The position numbers and the translations under genes are program-made. A stretch of DNA of 64,000 nt from an uncultured Chloroflexus sp. (lineage in GTDB: Bacteria > Chloroflexota > Chloroflexia > Chloroflexales > Chloroflexaceae): assembly GCF_937951745.1 (NCBI RefSeq), contig NZ_CALFBQ010000047.1, forward strand, positions 1 to 64,000. The letters are read 5' to 3'. Each line of letters begins with the position of its first letter. Within the stretch, counting starts at the first letter, position 1. The notes below the pieces were generated by a model, which worked only from the letters and a program-made list of their open reading frames with translations, did no database searches and was not told the origin of the DNA. This document shows, piece by piece, positions 16,944 through 24,360 of this stretch.

Positions 16944-17474
16944 ATGCGGTTTATGCCCACTGAGCTGAAAGATGCGTACATCATCGAGCCAGAGTTGTAC
17001 GAAGACAATCGCGGGTTCTTTGCCCGCGTTTGGGCTCAAAACGAGTTTGCCGAGCATGGGTTGGTCAATCGGGTTGTGCAGATGAACCTTTCGTACAACC
17101 GAGTGGCGGGAACCCTGCGTGGCATGCATTTCCAGCACGCACCCTACGCCGAAACCAAGCTGGTGCGCTGTATTCGGGGCGCAATTTACGATGTGATTAT
17201 CGACTTGCGACCCGATTCGCCCACCTACAAGCGTTGGATTGGGGTGAAGCTGACGGCAGCTAACCGGTTGGCGCTGTACGTCCCCGAAGGGTTTGCTCAC
17301 GGCTTTCAAACGCTCGAAGATGACACCGAGGTCTTCTATCAGGTGTCGCAATACTACACCCCAAGCGCCGAGGGCGGCGTGCGCTACAATGATCCGGCGT
17401 TTGGTATTATCTGGCCGTTGCCGGTCACCGAGATGAGCGAGAAGGATAAGCGTTGGCAACCCTTTACGGGCTAA
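16944..17474 (+). CDS. rfbC: dTDP-4-dehydrorhamnose 3,5-epimerase family (RmlC-like)
   Basis: A 176-residue cupin epimerase acting on a 4-keto nucleotide sugar. Motifs: EPELYEDNRGFFARVW, the active-site His in GTLRGMHFQ (about residue 60), the Lys/Arg stretch ETKLVRCIRGAIYDVIIDLR, PEGFAHGFQTLEDDTEVFYQ and YNDPAFGIIWP. The length fits the family. It closes the sugar cassette. No rmlA, rmlB or rmlD is nearby, so rhamnose is not assured; it may epimerise another 4-keto sugar made by the neighbours. Confidence 0.88.
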   Translation: MRFMPTELKDAYIIEPELYEDNRGFFARVWAQNEFAEHGLVNRVVQMNLSYNRVAGTLRGMHFQHAPYAETKLVRCIRGAIYDVIIDLRPDSPTYKRWIGVKLTAANRLALYVPEGFAHGFQTLEDDTEVFYQVSQYYTPSAEGGVRYNDPAFGIIWPLPVTEMSEKDKRWQPFTG

Positions 17475-17490
17475 CTGAGATAGCAGGACT

Positions 17491-17520
17491 CAACCGGGGA
17501 TAGCACACTATCCCCGGTTG
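17491..17520 (+). terminator. Terminator-like hairpin after the sugar cassette
   Basis: A perfect 13-bp stem, CAACCGGGGATAG pairing with CTATCCCCGGTTG around a CACA loop, begins 17 nt after the rfbC stop. It is followed by TTGGGT, a weak T-stretch. Confidence 0.7.
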
Positions 17521-17711
17521 TTGGGTATCGCTAGGAAACAAGTTGCGAGTGATCGTTTATCTCTGGATAGTTGAAATTGTCTCCGTTCCATACATCCACT
17601 TGCTCCTCGCGCCCGTAAAGAGTAGTGAAGCCGGAAATTGTGCAAGATATTTGCAAAGAATTGCCAATACCGGTACGTGAGGAAGCGTTGTATTGTAGGG
17701 AGGAGACATCC

Positions 17712-18500
17712 GTGTTTCGCAAGCTGTCGATTGCCCTGACCACTGCCCTCTTGTTCGCCCTGTTGGTTGTGCCAGCTGCCTTTGCCCAGAGCGGCGCGGC
17801 GAAAGTGCGTGTGATCCACGCTTCGCCCGACGCGCCGGCAGTGGATGTGTTCGTCAACGGGAATGCAGTATTGACCAACGTCGGATTCTTTGCTGCGAGC
17901 CCTTACCTTGATCTGCCAGCGGGCACTTATCGCGTGCAGGTCGCGCCAACGGGTGCCGGCGCCGGTTCGGCGGTGATCGATGCCAACGTGACGATCGAGG
18001 CGGGCAAGGCCTACACTATCGCTGCGGTTGGCCCGGTGGCCAGCATCAAGCCGCAGGTGATCGTTGATGATTTGCGCGCTCCGGCGGCTGGCCAAGCCAA
18101 GGTACGGGTGTACCACTTCTCGCCCGATGCCCCGGCGGTAGATGTCAAGCTGGCTAATGGTACGACCCTGATCAGCAACTTGGCCTTTCCCGATGCCAGC
18201 AACTATCTCGAAGTTCCGGCAGGCACCTACGATCTGCAGGTGACTCCGGCTGGCGGTGATGCGGTGGTGATCAACTTGGCGGGCACGACTGTCAATGCTG
18301 GTCAGATCTACAGTGTCTTTGCCACCAACTTCGTTGCCAACATCACCCCGCAGCTCGCAGTGACCGCGCCGGTAACCACGGCAGCGCCAGCGGTGCTGCC
18401 CACCACAAGTGGTGAGACGCTGCCGCTGGCGGCGCTAGCCCTGACCGCGTTGGCCCTGACCGCGTTGGGTGGGATGGTGGTGCGCCGCAGTATGCGGTAA
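17712..18500 (+). CDS. Secreted DUF4397 repeat protein with C-terminal membrane anchor
   Basis: A 262-residue surface protein. A Sec signal peptide (VFRKLSIALTTALLFALLVV, cleaved about AFAQS) precedes two DUF4397 repeats, beginning KVRVIHASPDAPAVDVFVNG (about 37) and KVRVYHFSPDAPAVDVKLAN (about 137). The C-terminus has the layout of a cell-wall sorting signal: LPTTSGE, a hydrophobic helix, then RRSMR, though the motif is LPTTS rather than LPxTG. I start at GTG 17712 because GGGAGGAGA lies just upstream. DUF4397 proteins are extracellular, of unknown role. It follows the nucleotide-sugar cassette but is separated by a terminator. Confidence 0.87.
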   Translation: MFRKLSIALTTALLFALLVVPAAFAQSGAAKVRVIHASPDAPAVDVFVNGNAVLTNVGFFAASPYLDLPAGTYRVQVAPTGAGAGSAVIDANVTIEAGKAYTIAAVGPVASIKPQVIVDDLRAPAAGQAKVRVYHFSPDAPAVDVKLANGTTLISNLAFPDASNYLEVPAGTYDLQVTPAGGDAVVINLAGTTVNAGQIYSVFATNFVANITPQLAVTAPVTTAAPAVLPTTSGETLPLAALALTALALTALGGMVVRRSMR

Positions 18501-18520
18501 ATCAAGCGATATGTTCGGTT

Positions 18521-18547
18521 GAGGGCGGCTGCAATGCAGCCGCCCTC
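18521..18547 (+). terminator. Terminator hairpin after the DUF4397 gene
   Basis: GAGGGCGGCTG pairs with CAGCCGCCCTC around a CAATG loop, 20 nt after the stop, followed by GTTACGTTTT. Confidence 0.65.
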
Positions 18548-18574
18548 GTTACGTTTTGGACGGTTTCGTATCTG

Positions 18575-19000
18575 TTTACCGCAGAGGACGCAGAGGGTTT
18601 GAACGCAAAGATGCAGGAGAGCCGGACGGCTGTCCGGCTCCACCAAGGTGCAAAGGGTTGAGAATGGAATTATCCCGCGCCCTCCACGGTAGCAACCGCT
18701 AGGAGCAGGCTCACCCCTCATCTCCTTCCCTCGCTGGGTGAGGGGGATGGGGATGAAGACCACCACTAAGGCGCAGAGAACGCAGCGGGCGTTTGGGAAT
18801 GATCCCCTCACCCCCAATCCTCCCCTGCTGAGAGCGAGAGCAAGTTGCCCCCTCCCCGCTGGGGGAGGAGGATAGGGAATAGGGGCGACTTCGGGAGAAG
18901 GGCCGGGGGAGAGAGCCACTACCAAGGCGCAGCGGGTGGTACCGCCAAGGCGCAGCGCATGCAGAGGGGAGGAAATGAGTCGCATTTTCGGCGTCCGCTA
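18575..19000. repeat. Repeat-filled gap of several short families
   Basis: No gene is supported here. It holds a copy of the repeat seen at 10308-10420 (ACCGCAGAGGACGCAGAGG with hairpin GAGCCGGAC, loop GGCT, GTCCGGCTC; 18619-18640). It also holds CCTTCCCTCGCTGGGTGAGG and CCCCTCCCCGCTGGGGGAGG-type hairpins, and several CCAAGGCGCAGCG/ACTAAGGCGCAGAG stretches. Confidence 0.65.
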
Positions 19001-19013
19001 CGGGAACAACCAC

Positions 19014-19042
19014 TTGACAACCCGATACAAATAGTGTAAAAT
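19014..19042 (+). promoter_or_regulatory. Near-consensus sigma-70-type promoter
   Basis: TTGACA (19014-19019), a spacer of exactly 17 nt, then TAAAAT (19037-19042). Among the strongest promoter matches in the window. It drives the 63-residue membrane protein at 19122. Confidence 0.8.
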
Positions 19043-19046
19043 TGAC

Positions 19047-19062
19047 ACTATACTAGTATAGT
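19047..19062. promoter_or_regulatory. 16-bp perfect palindrome at the expected transcription start (operator candidate)
   Basis: ACTATACTAGTATAGT is its own reverse complement and sits 4 nt after the -10 box, over the predicted start site. A bound dimer would block initiation. A further hairpin, GGCACT-CATT-AGTGCC (19076-19091), lies in the leader before AAGGAGG. Confidence 0.6.
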
Positions 19063-19121
19063 ACATTTTTCAACCGGCACTCATTAGTGCCAATGAGACA
19101 TTTACAAGGAGGCGCGCCATA

Positions 19122-19313
19122 ATGACCATCTTTCTATTGGGGCTGACGGCGCTGGTAGGTGTAACGGTAGCCAGCGCGGCGCTACCGCTGCCCACACCGC
19201 CGCCAGTGGTCTATCTGCGTGCCGAAACTCCAGCAGAGTCAGGTGGCGGTGACATAGGGTTTGCGTTACTTATCTTTGTGATATTGGCGTTGGTGGTGGC
19301 GATGGCGGTGTGA
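19122..19313 (+). CDS. 63-residue membrane protein of unknown function
   Basis: A short protein with two hydrophobic stretches: residues 1-20 (MTIFLLGLTALVGVTVASAA) and 44-63 (GFALLIFVILALVVAMAV). They are joined by a Pro-rich linker (LPLPTPPPVVYLRAE). The first may be a signal peptide. AAGGAGG precedes the ATG by 10 nt, and the strong promoter and palindrome upstream show it is a dedicated transcription unit. It converges with the ATPase gene, 14 nt away. I do not recognise the family. Confidence 0.7.
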   Translation: MTIFLLGLTALVGVTVASAALPLPTPPPVVYLRAETPAESGGGDIGFALLIFVILALVVAMAV

Positions 19314-19327
19314 TGAGCGCGCAACAT

Positions 19328-20383
19328 TCACCCCTCCCCGCGTCGCCAGTTCCAAATGATGACTGAGAGGTAGCCAGCGGCGCCAATCGCGATTCCGACC
19401 GGCCACGAGTTGCTGGCTTGCATGCCGACCAAACCGGCGAGCAACGGCCCGACTGCGGCCAAAAGCGGGCGTAGATCGTCGCTGGGGGTGAGGCTAGCGC
19501 GGCGGCGCGGGAGCGACGACGTTTCGGTCGGCGGTAATTCAGCTTGCACGGTTTCGTCATCATCTTCGTCATCGTCTTCGGCCTCGAAGATGGCCGGCGG
19601 GAGCGGGTTCTCGACCGGCGGATTTTCGCGCAGTTCGGCGCGGTAAGCTTTGCGCCAGCGATAGGTTGGCCGGCGGCGCGTTTCGTAGAGGTGGTAGGCG
19701 GCGCGCTGCAAGAAAGCCGGCTGGCCGGCGCTGAGCACCATCAGTTCACGCACTTCGTCGGCGCTAAAGAGCGGTTCGCCTTCCTCAAGGTAGCTGTCGA
19801 GCAGCATACGCGCTTCAGCAAAGCTGAGCGGGCCGAGCCGCACGGTGGCGAACGGTTCGCTGAGCGTCGGCGGCGCCCCGCGCACGGCCCCAACCACCAT
19901 CAGATCGTAGGCCATGCTCTGACCGGTCGGCCCGGCGACGCCGTGGTAGCCGGGGGAACTGCGCCGGGCCAGCCGGCCTAATCGTTCGAGCAGGTCTTCG
20001 CCCCAACCGGCGGCGATTGCCGACTCAACCCCATCGAGGCAGATCAGCACCGGACGCCCATTGGCGGCCAACCGCCGTTCAAGCGCAGCGATAGTCGGTT
20101 CGCTGCCGCCGAGTGCGCGCACGATCAGGCCATAGGTGGTGGCGGCGTCGGGCAACACGGCCAGATCGAGATAGAAGGCGTTGAGATTGGGAATTTCGAG
20201 CACTGCGCCGGCAGCTTGGGCGAGATGGGTGAGCAGCGACGAGCGCCCGCTACCGCTCGGCCCATACAGCAAAATTGGCCGCCGCCGTTCGAGTTGCTCA
20301 CATGCCGCGCCAAGCTCACGCCACCGCCCAACAAATTTGCCCGGATCGACGATGCGCCCGCGTTCGCTAAAGGGGTTGGTCAT
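19328..20383 (-). CDS. AAA-type ATPase-like membrane protein with Arg in the Walker A
   Basis: A 351-residue protein. The N-terminal P-loop region reads FVGRWRELGAACEQLERRRP then YGPSGSGRSSLLTHLAQ (residues 41-57), a Walker A in which the usual Lys is Arg. Walker B is VLICLDGVESAI, and a winged-helix-like segment follows (ELMVLSAGQPAFLQRAAYHL). An acidic stretch (FEAEDDDEDDDETVQAE) leads to two C-terminal hydrophobic segments (LLAAVGPLLAGLVGM and PVGIAIGAAGYLSVIIW). It resembles STAND/Orc-like ATPases that begin NPFxxRG.I.....FVGR. The ATG at 20383 is chosen for its AGGTGG site. Function unknown. Confidence 0.75.
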   Translation of the reverse strand: MTNPFSERGRIVDPGKFVGRWRELGAACEQLERRRPILLYGPSGSGRSSLLTHLAQAAGAVLEIPNLNAFYLDLAVLPDAATTYGLIVRALGGSEPTIAALERRLAANGRPVLICLDGVESAIAAGWGEDLLERLGRLARRSSPGYHGVAGPTGQSMAYDLMVVGAVRGAPPTLSEPFATVRLGPLSFAEARMLLDSYLEEGEPLFSADEVRELMVLSAGQPAFLQRAAYHLYETRRRPTYRWRKAYRAELRENPPVENPLPPAIFEAEDDDEDDDETVQAELPPTETSSLPRRRASLTPSDDLRPLLAAVGPLLAGLVGMQASNSWPVGIAIGAAGYLSVIIWNWRRGEG

Positions 20384-20459
20384 ACGTTCCACCTAATATA
20401 GAGAGGCAGGGAGTGGGCAGACAGGGGATGTTCACGCACGGCTTCCTCTTGCCTACTGC

Positions 20460-22169
20460 CTACCGTTCTAAATACCACCGTTCAATATTCCACAAATACC
20501 GCGGCGTACTCAGATCGATCGGGCCATCGAGCGTGCGAAAGCGACTATCGAGTACCACCGCCGCGCGATCAACCCACAGGTACAAATAGGGCAACTCGCT
20601 GGCAAGGCGGGCCTGCGTCTGGGCAATCGCACTGCGCCGCTCGTCTCGGCCATAGAGTTGGCGGGCAATCAGCGCCTGTTCATCGTAGACCGGATCGTTA
20701 AAACCAACAAAGTTGCGCGTGGCCCGCGTATCACCCGGACCCTGTGCGAGCTGGCTGGAATGGAAGAGAGCGAAATCGTCGGGGTCGTAGAACATAGTAT
20801 CGGCGAAAGCCGGATCGCCGGCGCCGTTGATCCAACTGCCTAGCAAGAGGTCGAAATCGTAAGGCGCGACATAACGGGCGAGAATGACGGTAGCAAAGTC
20901 GGCTGGTTCAACCACAATCTGAATGCCGATGCTGGCAGCGATTTCGGCAATGCGCCGCGCCGCCACCAACCGCCGTTCGTCGTCGTTGCGCACGTAGAGG
21001 CGGGCAATCAGCGGCACACCCTCGCGTTGGCGAATCGTCGCCCCTGCCGGCAACGTCCAGCCGGCAGCGTCAAGGATTTCACGCGCCGCCGGCAAGTCGC
21101 CGGCTGTCATCGGCGGGGTCAGGTCGGCCCAACTTCCCGGCAATGCGCCGTTGCCAACCGGGATGCCGGCGCCTTTGGTGGCCGTCTCGACCAGCCGGGG
21201 CAGATCGATGGCAGTAGCTATTGCTTGCCGCAAGCGGACATCGGCAAAGGGCCGTCCGGGGCGCAAATTGAAGGCTAAAAAATACACGCCGTTTTCGGGG
21301 ATGCTACCGCTGCGCAGGGTGGTCACATCGGCGAGGGCATCTTGGCTGCCCCACGGCAATTCGGCGGCTTGCAACCGGCCATCGCGCAGCGCGCTCTGGG
21401 TGAGGCTAGTTTCAGGCATAACGGTCAAGACCACGCGATCGAGCAGCGGCGCGCCGTGGTGATACTGTTCAAACCGATCGAGAACGAGACTACCGTTGGT
21501 TTGCCGTTCGGTCAGGCGAAACGGCCCACTGCCAATCGGCTGATTCAAGAAATTAATCTGGCTCAGCTCGCGCCCGGCGAAGAGGTGGCGGGGCAGGATC
21601 GGCACAGCCAGCAAACTGAGCATCGGCGCATACCGGCTGCGCAGCTCGATCACCACGGTGCGTTCATCAGGGGCAGAGGCGGTGGCAATGTAGCGCAGAT
21701 CGGCTAACAACGCCGTGCTGGTTTCGGGTAAACTACGCAACGCTTCGAGGGTAAAGAGCACATCAGCCGCGGTCAGCGGTTGGCCGTCGTGCCAGCGCAG
21801 ATCAGGGCGCAGAGTAACGGTGAGCGTCCGGCCTTCGGCATCGATATCGAGCCGTTCGGCTAGATCAGGAGTAGGCCAGAGATCAGCGTCGAGGCGCATC
21901 AAACCGCTGTACAGCAAGCCGATCAGATGTTCTTCGCCGCGCGATCGCGGTTGCCACGGGCGCAGATCGGTAATATTGGCAGCAATCCGCAGATTTAGTG
22001 TGCCGCCGCGTGGCAGTGGCGTCGCGGTTGGCAGCGGCGTCGCGGTTGGCGGCAGCGTGCTGATCGGTGTTGGCGTTGCCGGCGCCGCACAAGCAGCCAA
22101 CCAGATGCTCAACCCCACCCACCATACGATCCGGAACCAGCGCTGCCAAAGAGGGTTGCGATGCTTCAT
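20460..22169 (-). CDS. Peptide/nickel-type ABC transporter substrate-binding lipoprotein (SBP family 5)
   Basis: A 569-residue extracytoplasmic binding protein. It has a lipoprotein signal with lipobox LAAC (Cys27), a Thr/Pro tether (PTPISTLPPTATPLPTATPL) and the SBP_bac_5 fold: LRPDLRWHDGQPLTAADVLF, NQPIGSGPFRLTERQTNGSL, NGVYFLAFNLRPGRPFADVR and LYVRNDDERRLVAARRIAEI. Ligand unknown; family members bind oligopeptides, nickel or other solutes. No permease or ATPase gene is adjacent. It is divergent from a CRP/FNR-type regulator, so it may be its target. Confidence 0.88.
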   Translation of the reverse strand: MKHRNPLWQRWFRIVWWVGLSIWLAACAAPATPTPISTLPPTATPLPTATPLPRGGTLNLRIAANITDLRPWQPRSRGEEHLIGLLYSGLMRLDADLWPTPDLAERLDIDAEGRTLTVTLRPDLRWHDGQPLTAADVLFTLEALRSLPETSTALLADLRYIATASAPDERTVVIELRSRYAPMLSLLAVPILPRHLFAGRELSQINFLNQPIGSGPFRLTERQTNGSLVLDRFEQYHHGAPLLDRVVLTVMPETSLTQSALRDGRLQAAELPWGSQDALADVTTLRSGSIPENGVYFLAFNLRPGRPFADVRLRQAIATAIDLPRLVETATKGAGIPVGNGALPGSWADLTPPMTAGDLPAAREILDAAGWTLPAGATIRQREGVPLIARLYVRNDDERRLVAARRIAEIAASIGIQIVVEPADFATVILARYVAPYDFDLLLGSWINGAGDPAFADTMFYDPDDFALFHSSQLAQGPGDTRATRNFVGFNDPVYDEQALIARQLYGRDERRSAIAQTQARLASELPYLYLWVDRAAVVLDSRFRTLDGPIDLSTPRYLWNIERWYLER

Positions 22170-22218
22170 AAGATTATTATACCAATGCTCATTTTATTAG
22201 GGGCGATGAACGAAAGCT

Positions 22219-22235
22219 TATGGTACAATACCATA
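22219..22235. promoter_or_regulatory. 17-bp hyphenated palindrome over a TACAAT box
   Basis: TATGGTACAATACCATA: arms TATGGTA and TACCATA around CAA. It covers a possible -10 (TACAAT) about 60 nt upstream of the regulator at 22289 and between two divergent genes, so autoregulation is plausible. Confidence 0.5.
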
Positions 22236-22288
22236 GCAATGAAACGCTCCACATTGGCCGGTCGAGATGGCGCGGAAAGGGATAAGGC

Positions 22289-22945
22289 ATGGCATCACGG
22301 CTGCATGAAGCGGAATCCTTCGTCTGGCATCGCCTAGCCCCATTAGGGCAGGCGCAGTCATTCCGCCGGCACAGCACCATCTATACTCCAGCCCAACCGG
22401 CACAGATGATCTATTTGTTGGCCAATGGGCAGGTTGGCTTGCACCTTGCTTCGCGGGAAGGAAGGTTGCTGACCGTGCGCGTCGTTGAGAGCGGCCAAGT
22501 GTTTGGCTTGAGCGCCCTAGAGCGCGAAGCAACCTACGACACCTTTGCCGAGGCGTTGACACCGGTGCGCGCGTTGGCCGTGCCGCGGGCCGAGGCGCTG
22601 CATGCGATCGCGAATGATGGCGCGTTGGCGACGGCAATGCTCGAATTGCTCGGTCAGCAACGACTGATTGTCAGCCGCCGGATCGAAGAGGTGGCGTTCA
22701 AGTCGGTACCGGCCCGTTTGGCTTCGGTGCTACTCGAGATGTCTGAGACCCATCCGGTCGCGACGCCGCAACCGGCCCGGCTGCCGCGCCGTACCCATCA
22801 GCAACTAGCCGACATGATCAATGCCTATCGCGAAACTGTCACCAAAGTCATTAACCAGTTCCGCGATGCGCGCCTGCTCGATGTGGACAGCTCCGGCATC
22901 ACGCTGCTCAACCCGTCTCGGTTGCGTGAATTGGCTCAAAGTTAG
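22289..22945 (+). CDS. CRP/FNR-family transcriptional regulator
   Basis: A 218-residue regulator. The effector-binding fold covers residues 15-125 (QSFRRHSTIYTPAQPAQMIY, GQVFGLSALEREATYDTFAE). A long helix follows, then a winged helix (RTHQQLADMINAYRETVTKV, about 170-190, and ARLLDVDSSGITLLN). The two CRP-like proteins of this window are not close copies. The effector pocket is too divergent to predict cAMP. Divergent to the family-5 binding protein gene, with a palindrome between. Confidence 0.9.
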   Translation: MASRLHEAESFVWHRLAPLGQAQSFRRHSTIYTPAQPAQMIYLLANGQVGLHLASREGRLLTVRVVESGQVFGLSALEREATYDTFAEALTPVRALAVPRAEALHAIANDGALATAMLELLGQQRLIVSRRIEEVAFKSVPARLASVLLEMSETHPVATPQPARLPRRTHQQLADMINAYRETVTKVINQFRDARLLDVDSSGITLLNPSRLRELAQS

Positions 22946-22956
22946 CTTACGGCGTT

Positions 22957-23721
22957 TCAGCGCGTCGTCTGCTCAACCTCGGTTTGGGCGCGGGTTTTGC
23001 GTTTGCGCAGATGCTCGCGCCGCACCACCAACTTCCACCACAATTCAATCAACTGCACAAACGTGCGCCATAGCCGCGGGAAGTTGAAGAACTGGCTCTT
23101 GCCGTAAGTACGGTGATAGTGATGCACCGGCACTTCAGCGAACCGGTAGCCGGAGTCTTGCAATTTCTTGACTAGTTCGAGACAAATGGTACCGCTGTCT
23201 GATTCCAGCTCGATGTTGTCAAAGACGTGGCGGCGAATCAGGCGGAAATCGCAATCGACGTCGCGTAACTTGAAGCCGAAGAGAAATTTAACGGTGTGGT
23301 GATAGATCCGCCCGATAATAACGCGGTGCAACGGATCGCCGCGATCGATCTTCCAACCGTTGACAATATCGACATCCTCGCGCAGCGCTGGCAAGAGTAG
23401 CTTGAGTTCACGTGGATCGTACTGAGCATCGCCATCGGTGTAGAAGATGAGGTCTTTCGTTGCCTTGGCGAAGCCAACCCGCAGTGCGCCGCCATAACCG
23501 AGCGCCTGCCGGTGGGTGTAAACCCGCAGCTTGTCGTAGCGTTTGGCCAGCGACTCGAGCACTTCGACAGTGTAGTCGGTGCTGCCGTTTTCGACCACAA
23601 TTACTTCGTAGTCGTCGGTGATCTCTTCGAGCGTCTCGATCGCTGCGACTACCATACTGCCGATAGTGCCGGCGTCATTGCAAGCGGGGAAGAAGACGCT
23701 GATACTGGGCCGATTGTCCAT
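22957..23721 (-). CDS. Family 2 glycosyltransferase (polyprenyl-phosphate sugar transferase type)
   Basis: A 254-residue GT-A enzyme: SVFFPACNDAGTIGSMVVAA, VIVVENGSTDYTVEVLE, GALRVGFAKATKDLIFYTDG with the metal-binding DGDAQYDP, and DCDFRLIRRHVFDNIELESD. These match the DPM1/GtrB-like branch that charges dolichol- or undecaprenyl-phosphate with a sugar. There are no C-terminal membrane helices; the tail is basic (VRREHLRKRKTRAQ), which suggests peripheral membrane attachment. It converges with the CRP gene 11 nt away. Confidence 0.88.
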   Translation of the reverse strand: MDNRPSISVFFPACNDAGTIGSMVVAAIETLEEITDDYEVIVVENGSTDYTVEVLESLAKRYDKLRVYTHRQALGYGGALRVGFAKATKDLIFYTDGDAQYDPRELKLLLPALREDVDIVNGWKIDRGDPLHRVIIGRIYHHTVKFLFGFKLRDVDCDFRLIRRHVFDNIELESDSGTICLELVKKLQDSGYRFAEVPVHHYHRTYGKSQFFNFPRLWRTFVQLIELWWKLVVRREHLRKRKTRAQTEVEQTTR

Positions 23722-23949
23722 GCTGTAAAACTCCCTGCGCCATTGGGTTCGTTGCCGGCTGATTATAACATAGGGTCTGCGGTCGTGACGGTGAGGGCGC
23801 AGCGTATCCCATGACGATCCCTGCGCACCGTCGTGTGCGCTGCGGCGTTACCTTTAACCCTTTGCACCGTTGGGTTGACCAGACAGCGCCGTGCCAGCGC
23901 AAGTGTGTTATCATGCCTCTGCAATGTAGCGGACATAGCGAGGATGGCT

Positions 23950-24300
23950 ATGGCGACACTGCTTTCGTGGCTCCTGCTGCTGATGATTCTGCTGTCAATC
24001 TGGTATGTGATCGCATATCTGGTCGCGTTTGTTCATCTACGCGAACGGATGCTGTTCCTGCCGATTGTGCAGTGGATCCTCGTCGGGATAGGGCTCGGTT
24101 CGATTGTACTTACCAATGGCACGCCAGTACTGGTGTGGGTCATGACACCACTCTTGATCGGGTTGGCGCTAGCTGGAATTTGGCGGCGGCATCCGCGCGG
24201 GTTAGCGCTTATCTTGCGGTCATACCCCCGTGGCACGCTCGACGTACTCTCGTTTCGGCGTCCGGTTATTGACCTTAAGCGCCGGGTGCGCACGAAGTAG
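23950..24300 (+). CDS. Small membrane protein of unknown function
   Basis: A 116-residue protein with three hydrophobic helices (LLSWLLLLMILLSIWYVIAY, FLPIVQWILVGIGLGSIVL, PVLVWVMTPLLIGLALAGI) and a basic C-terminal tail (LRSYPRGTLDVLSFRRPVID). The second of two nearby ATGs (23950) is preferred because AGG lies at a suitable distance; the other is at 23944. It is 60 nt upstream of glcD on the same strand. No known family recognised. Confidence 0.6.
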   Translation: MATLLSWLLLLMILLSIWYVIAYLVAFVHLRERMLFLPIVQWILVGIGLGSIVLTNGTPVLVWVMTPLLIGLALAGIWRRHPRGLALILRSYPRGTLDVLSFRRPVIDLKRRVRTK

Positions 24301-24360
24301 TGTTCAACCGGTTGGTTACCGTTCCTTGGCTGTGACGGCAGCGAGAGGTTTACGAAGGTT

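Noticed and set aside
18680-18985. Minus-strand frames in the repeat-rich gap (up to 225 codons)
   Set aside because: Low-complexity Pro/Arg/Gly translation of the short repeats, no ribosome-binding site, partly antisense to the DUF4397 gene.
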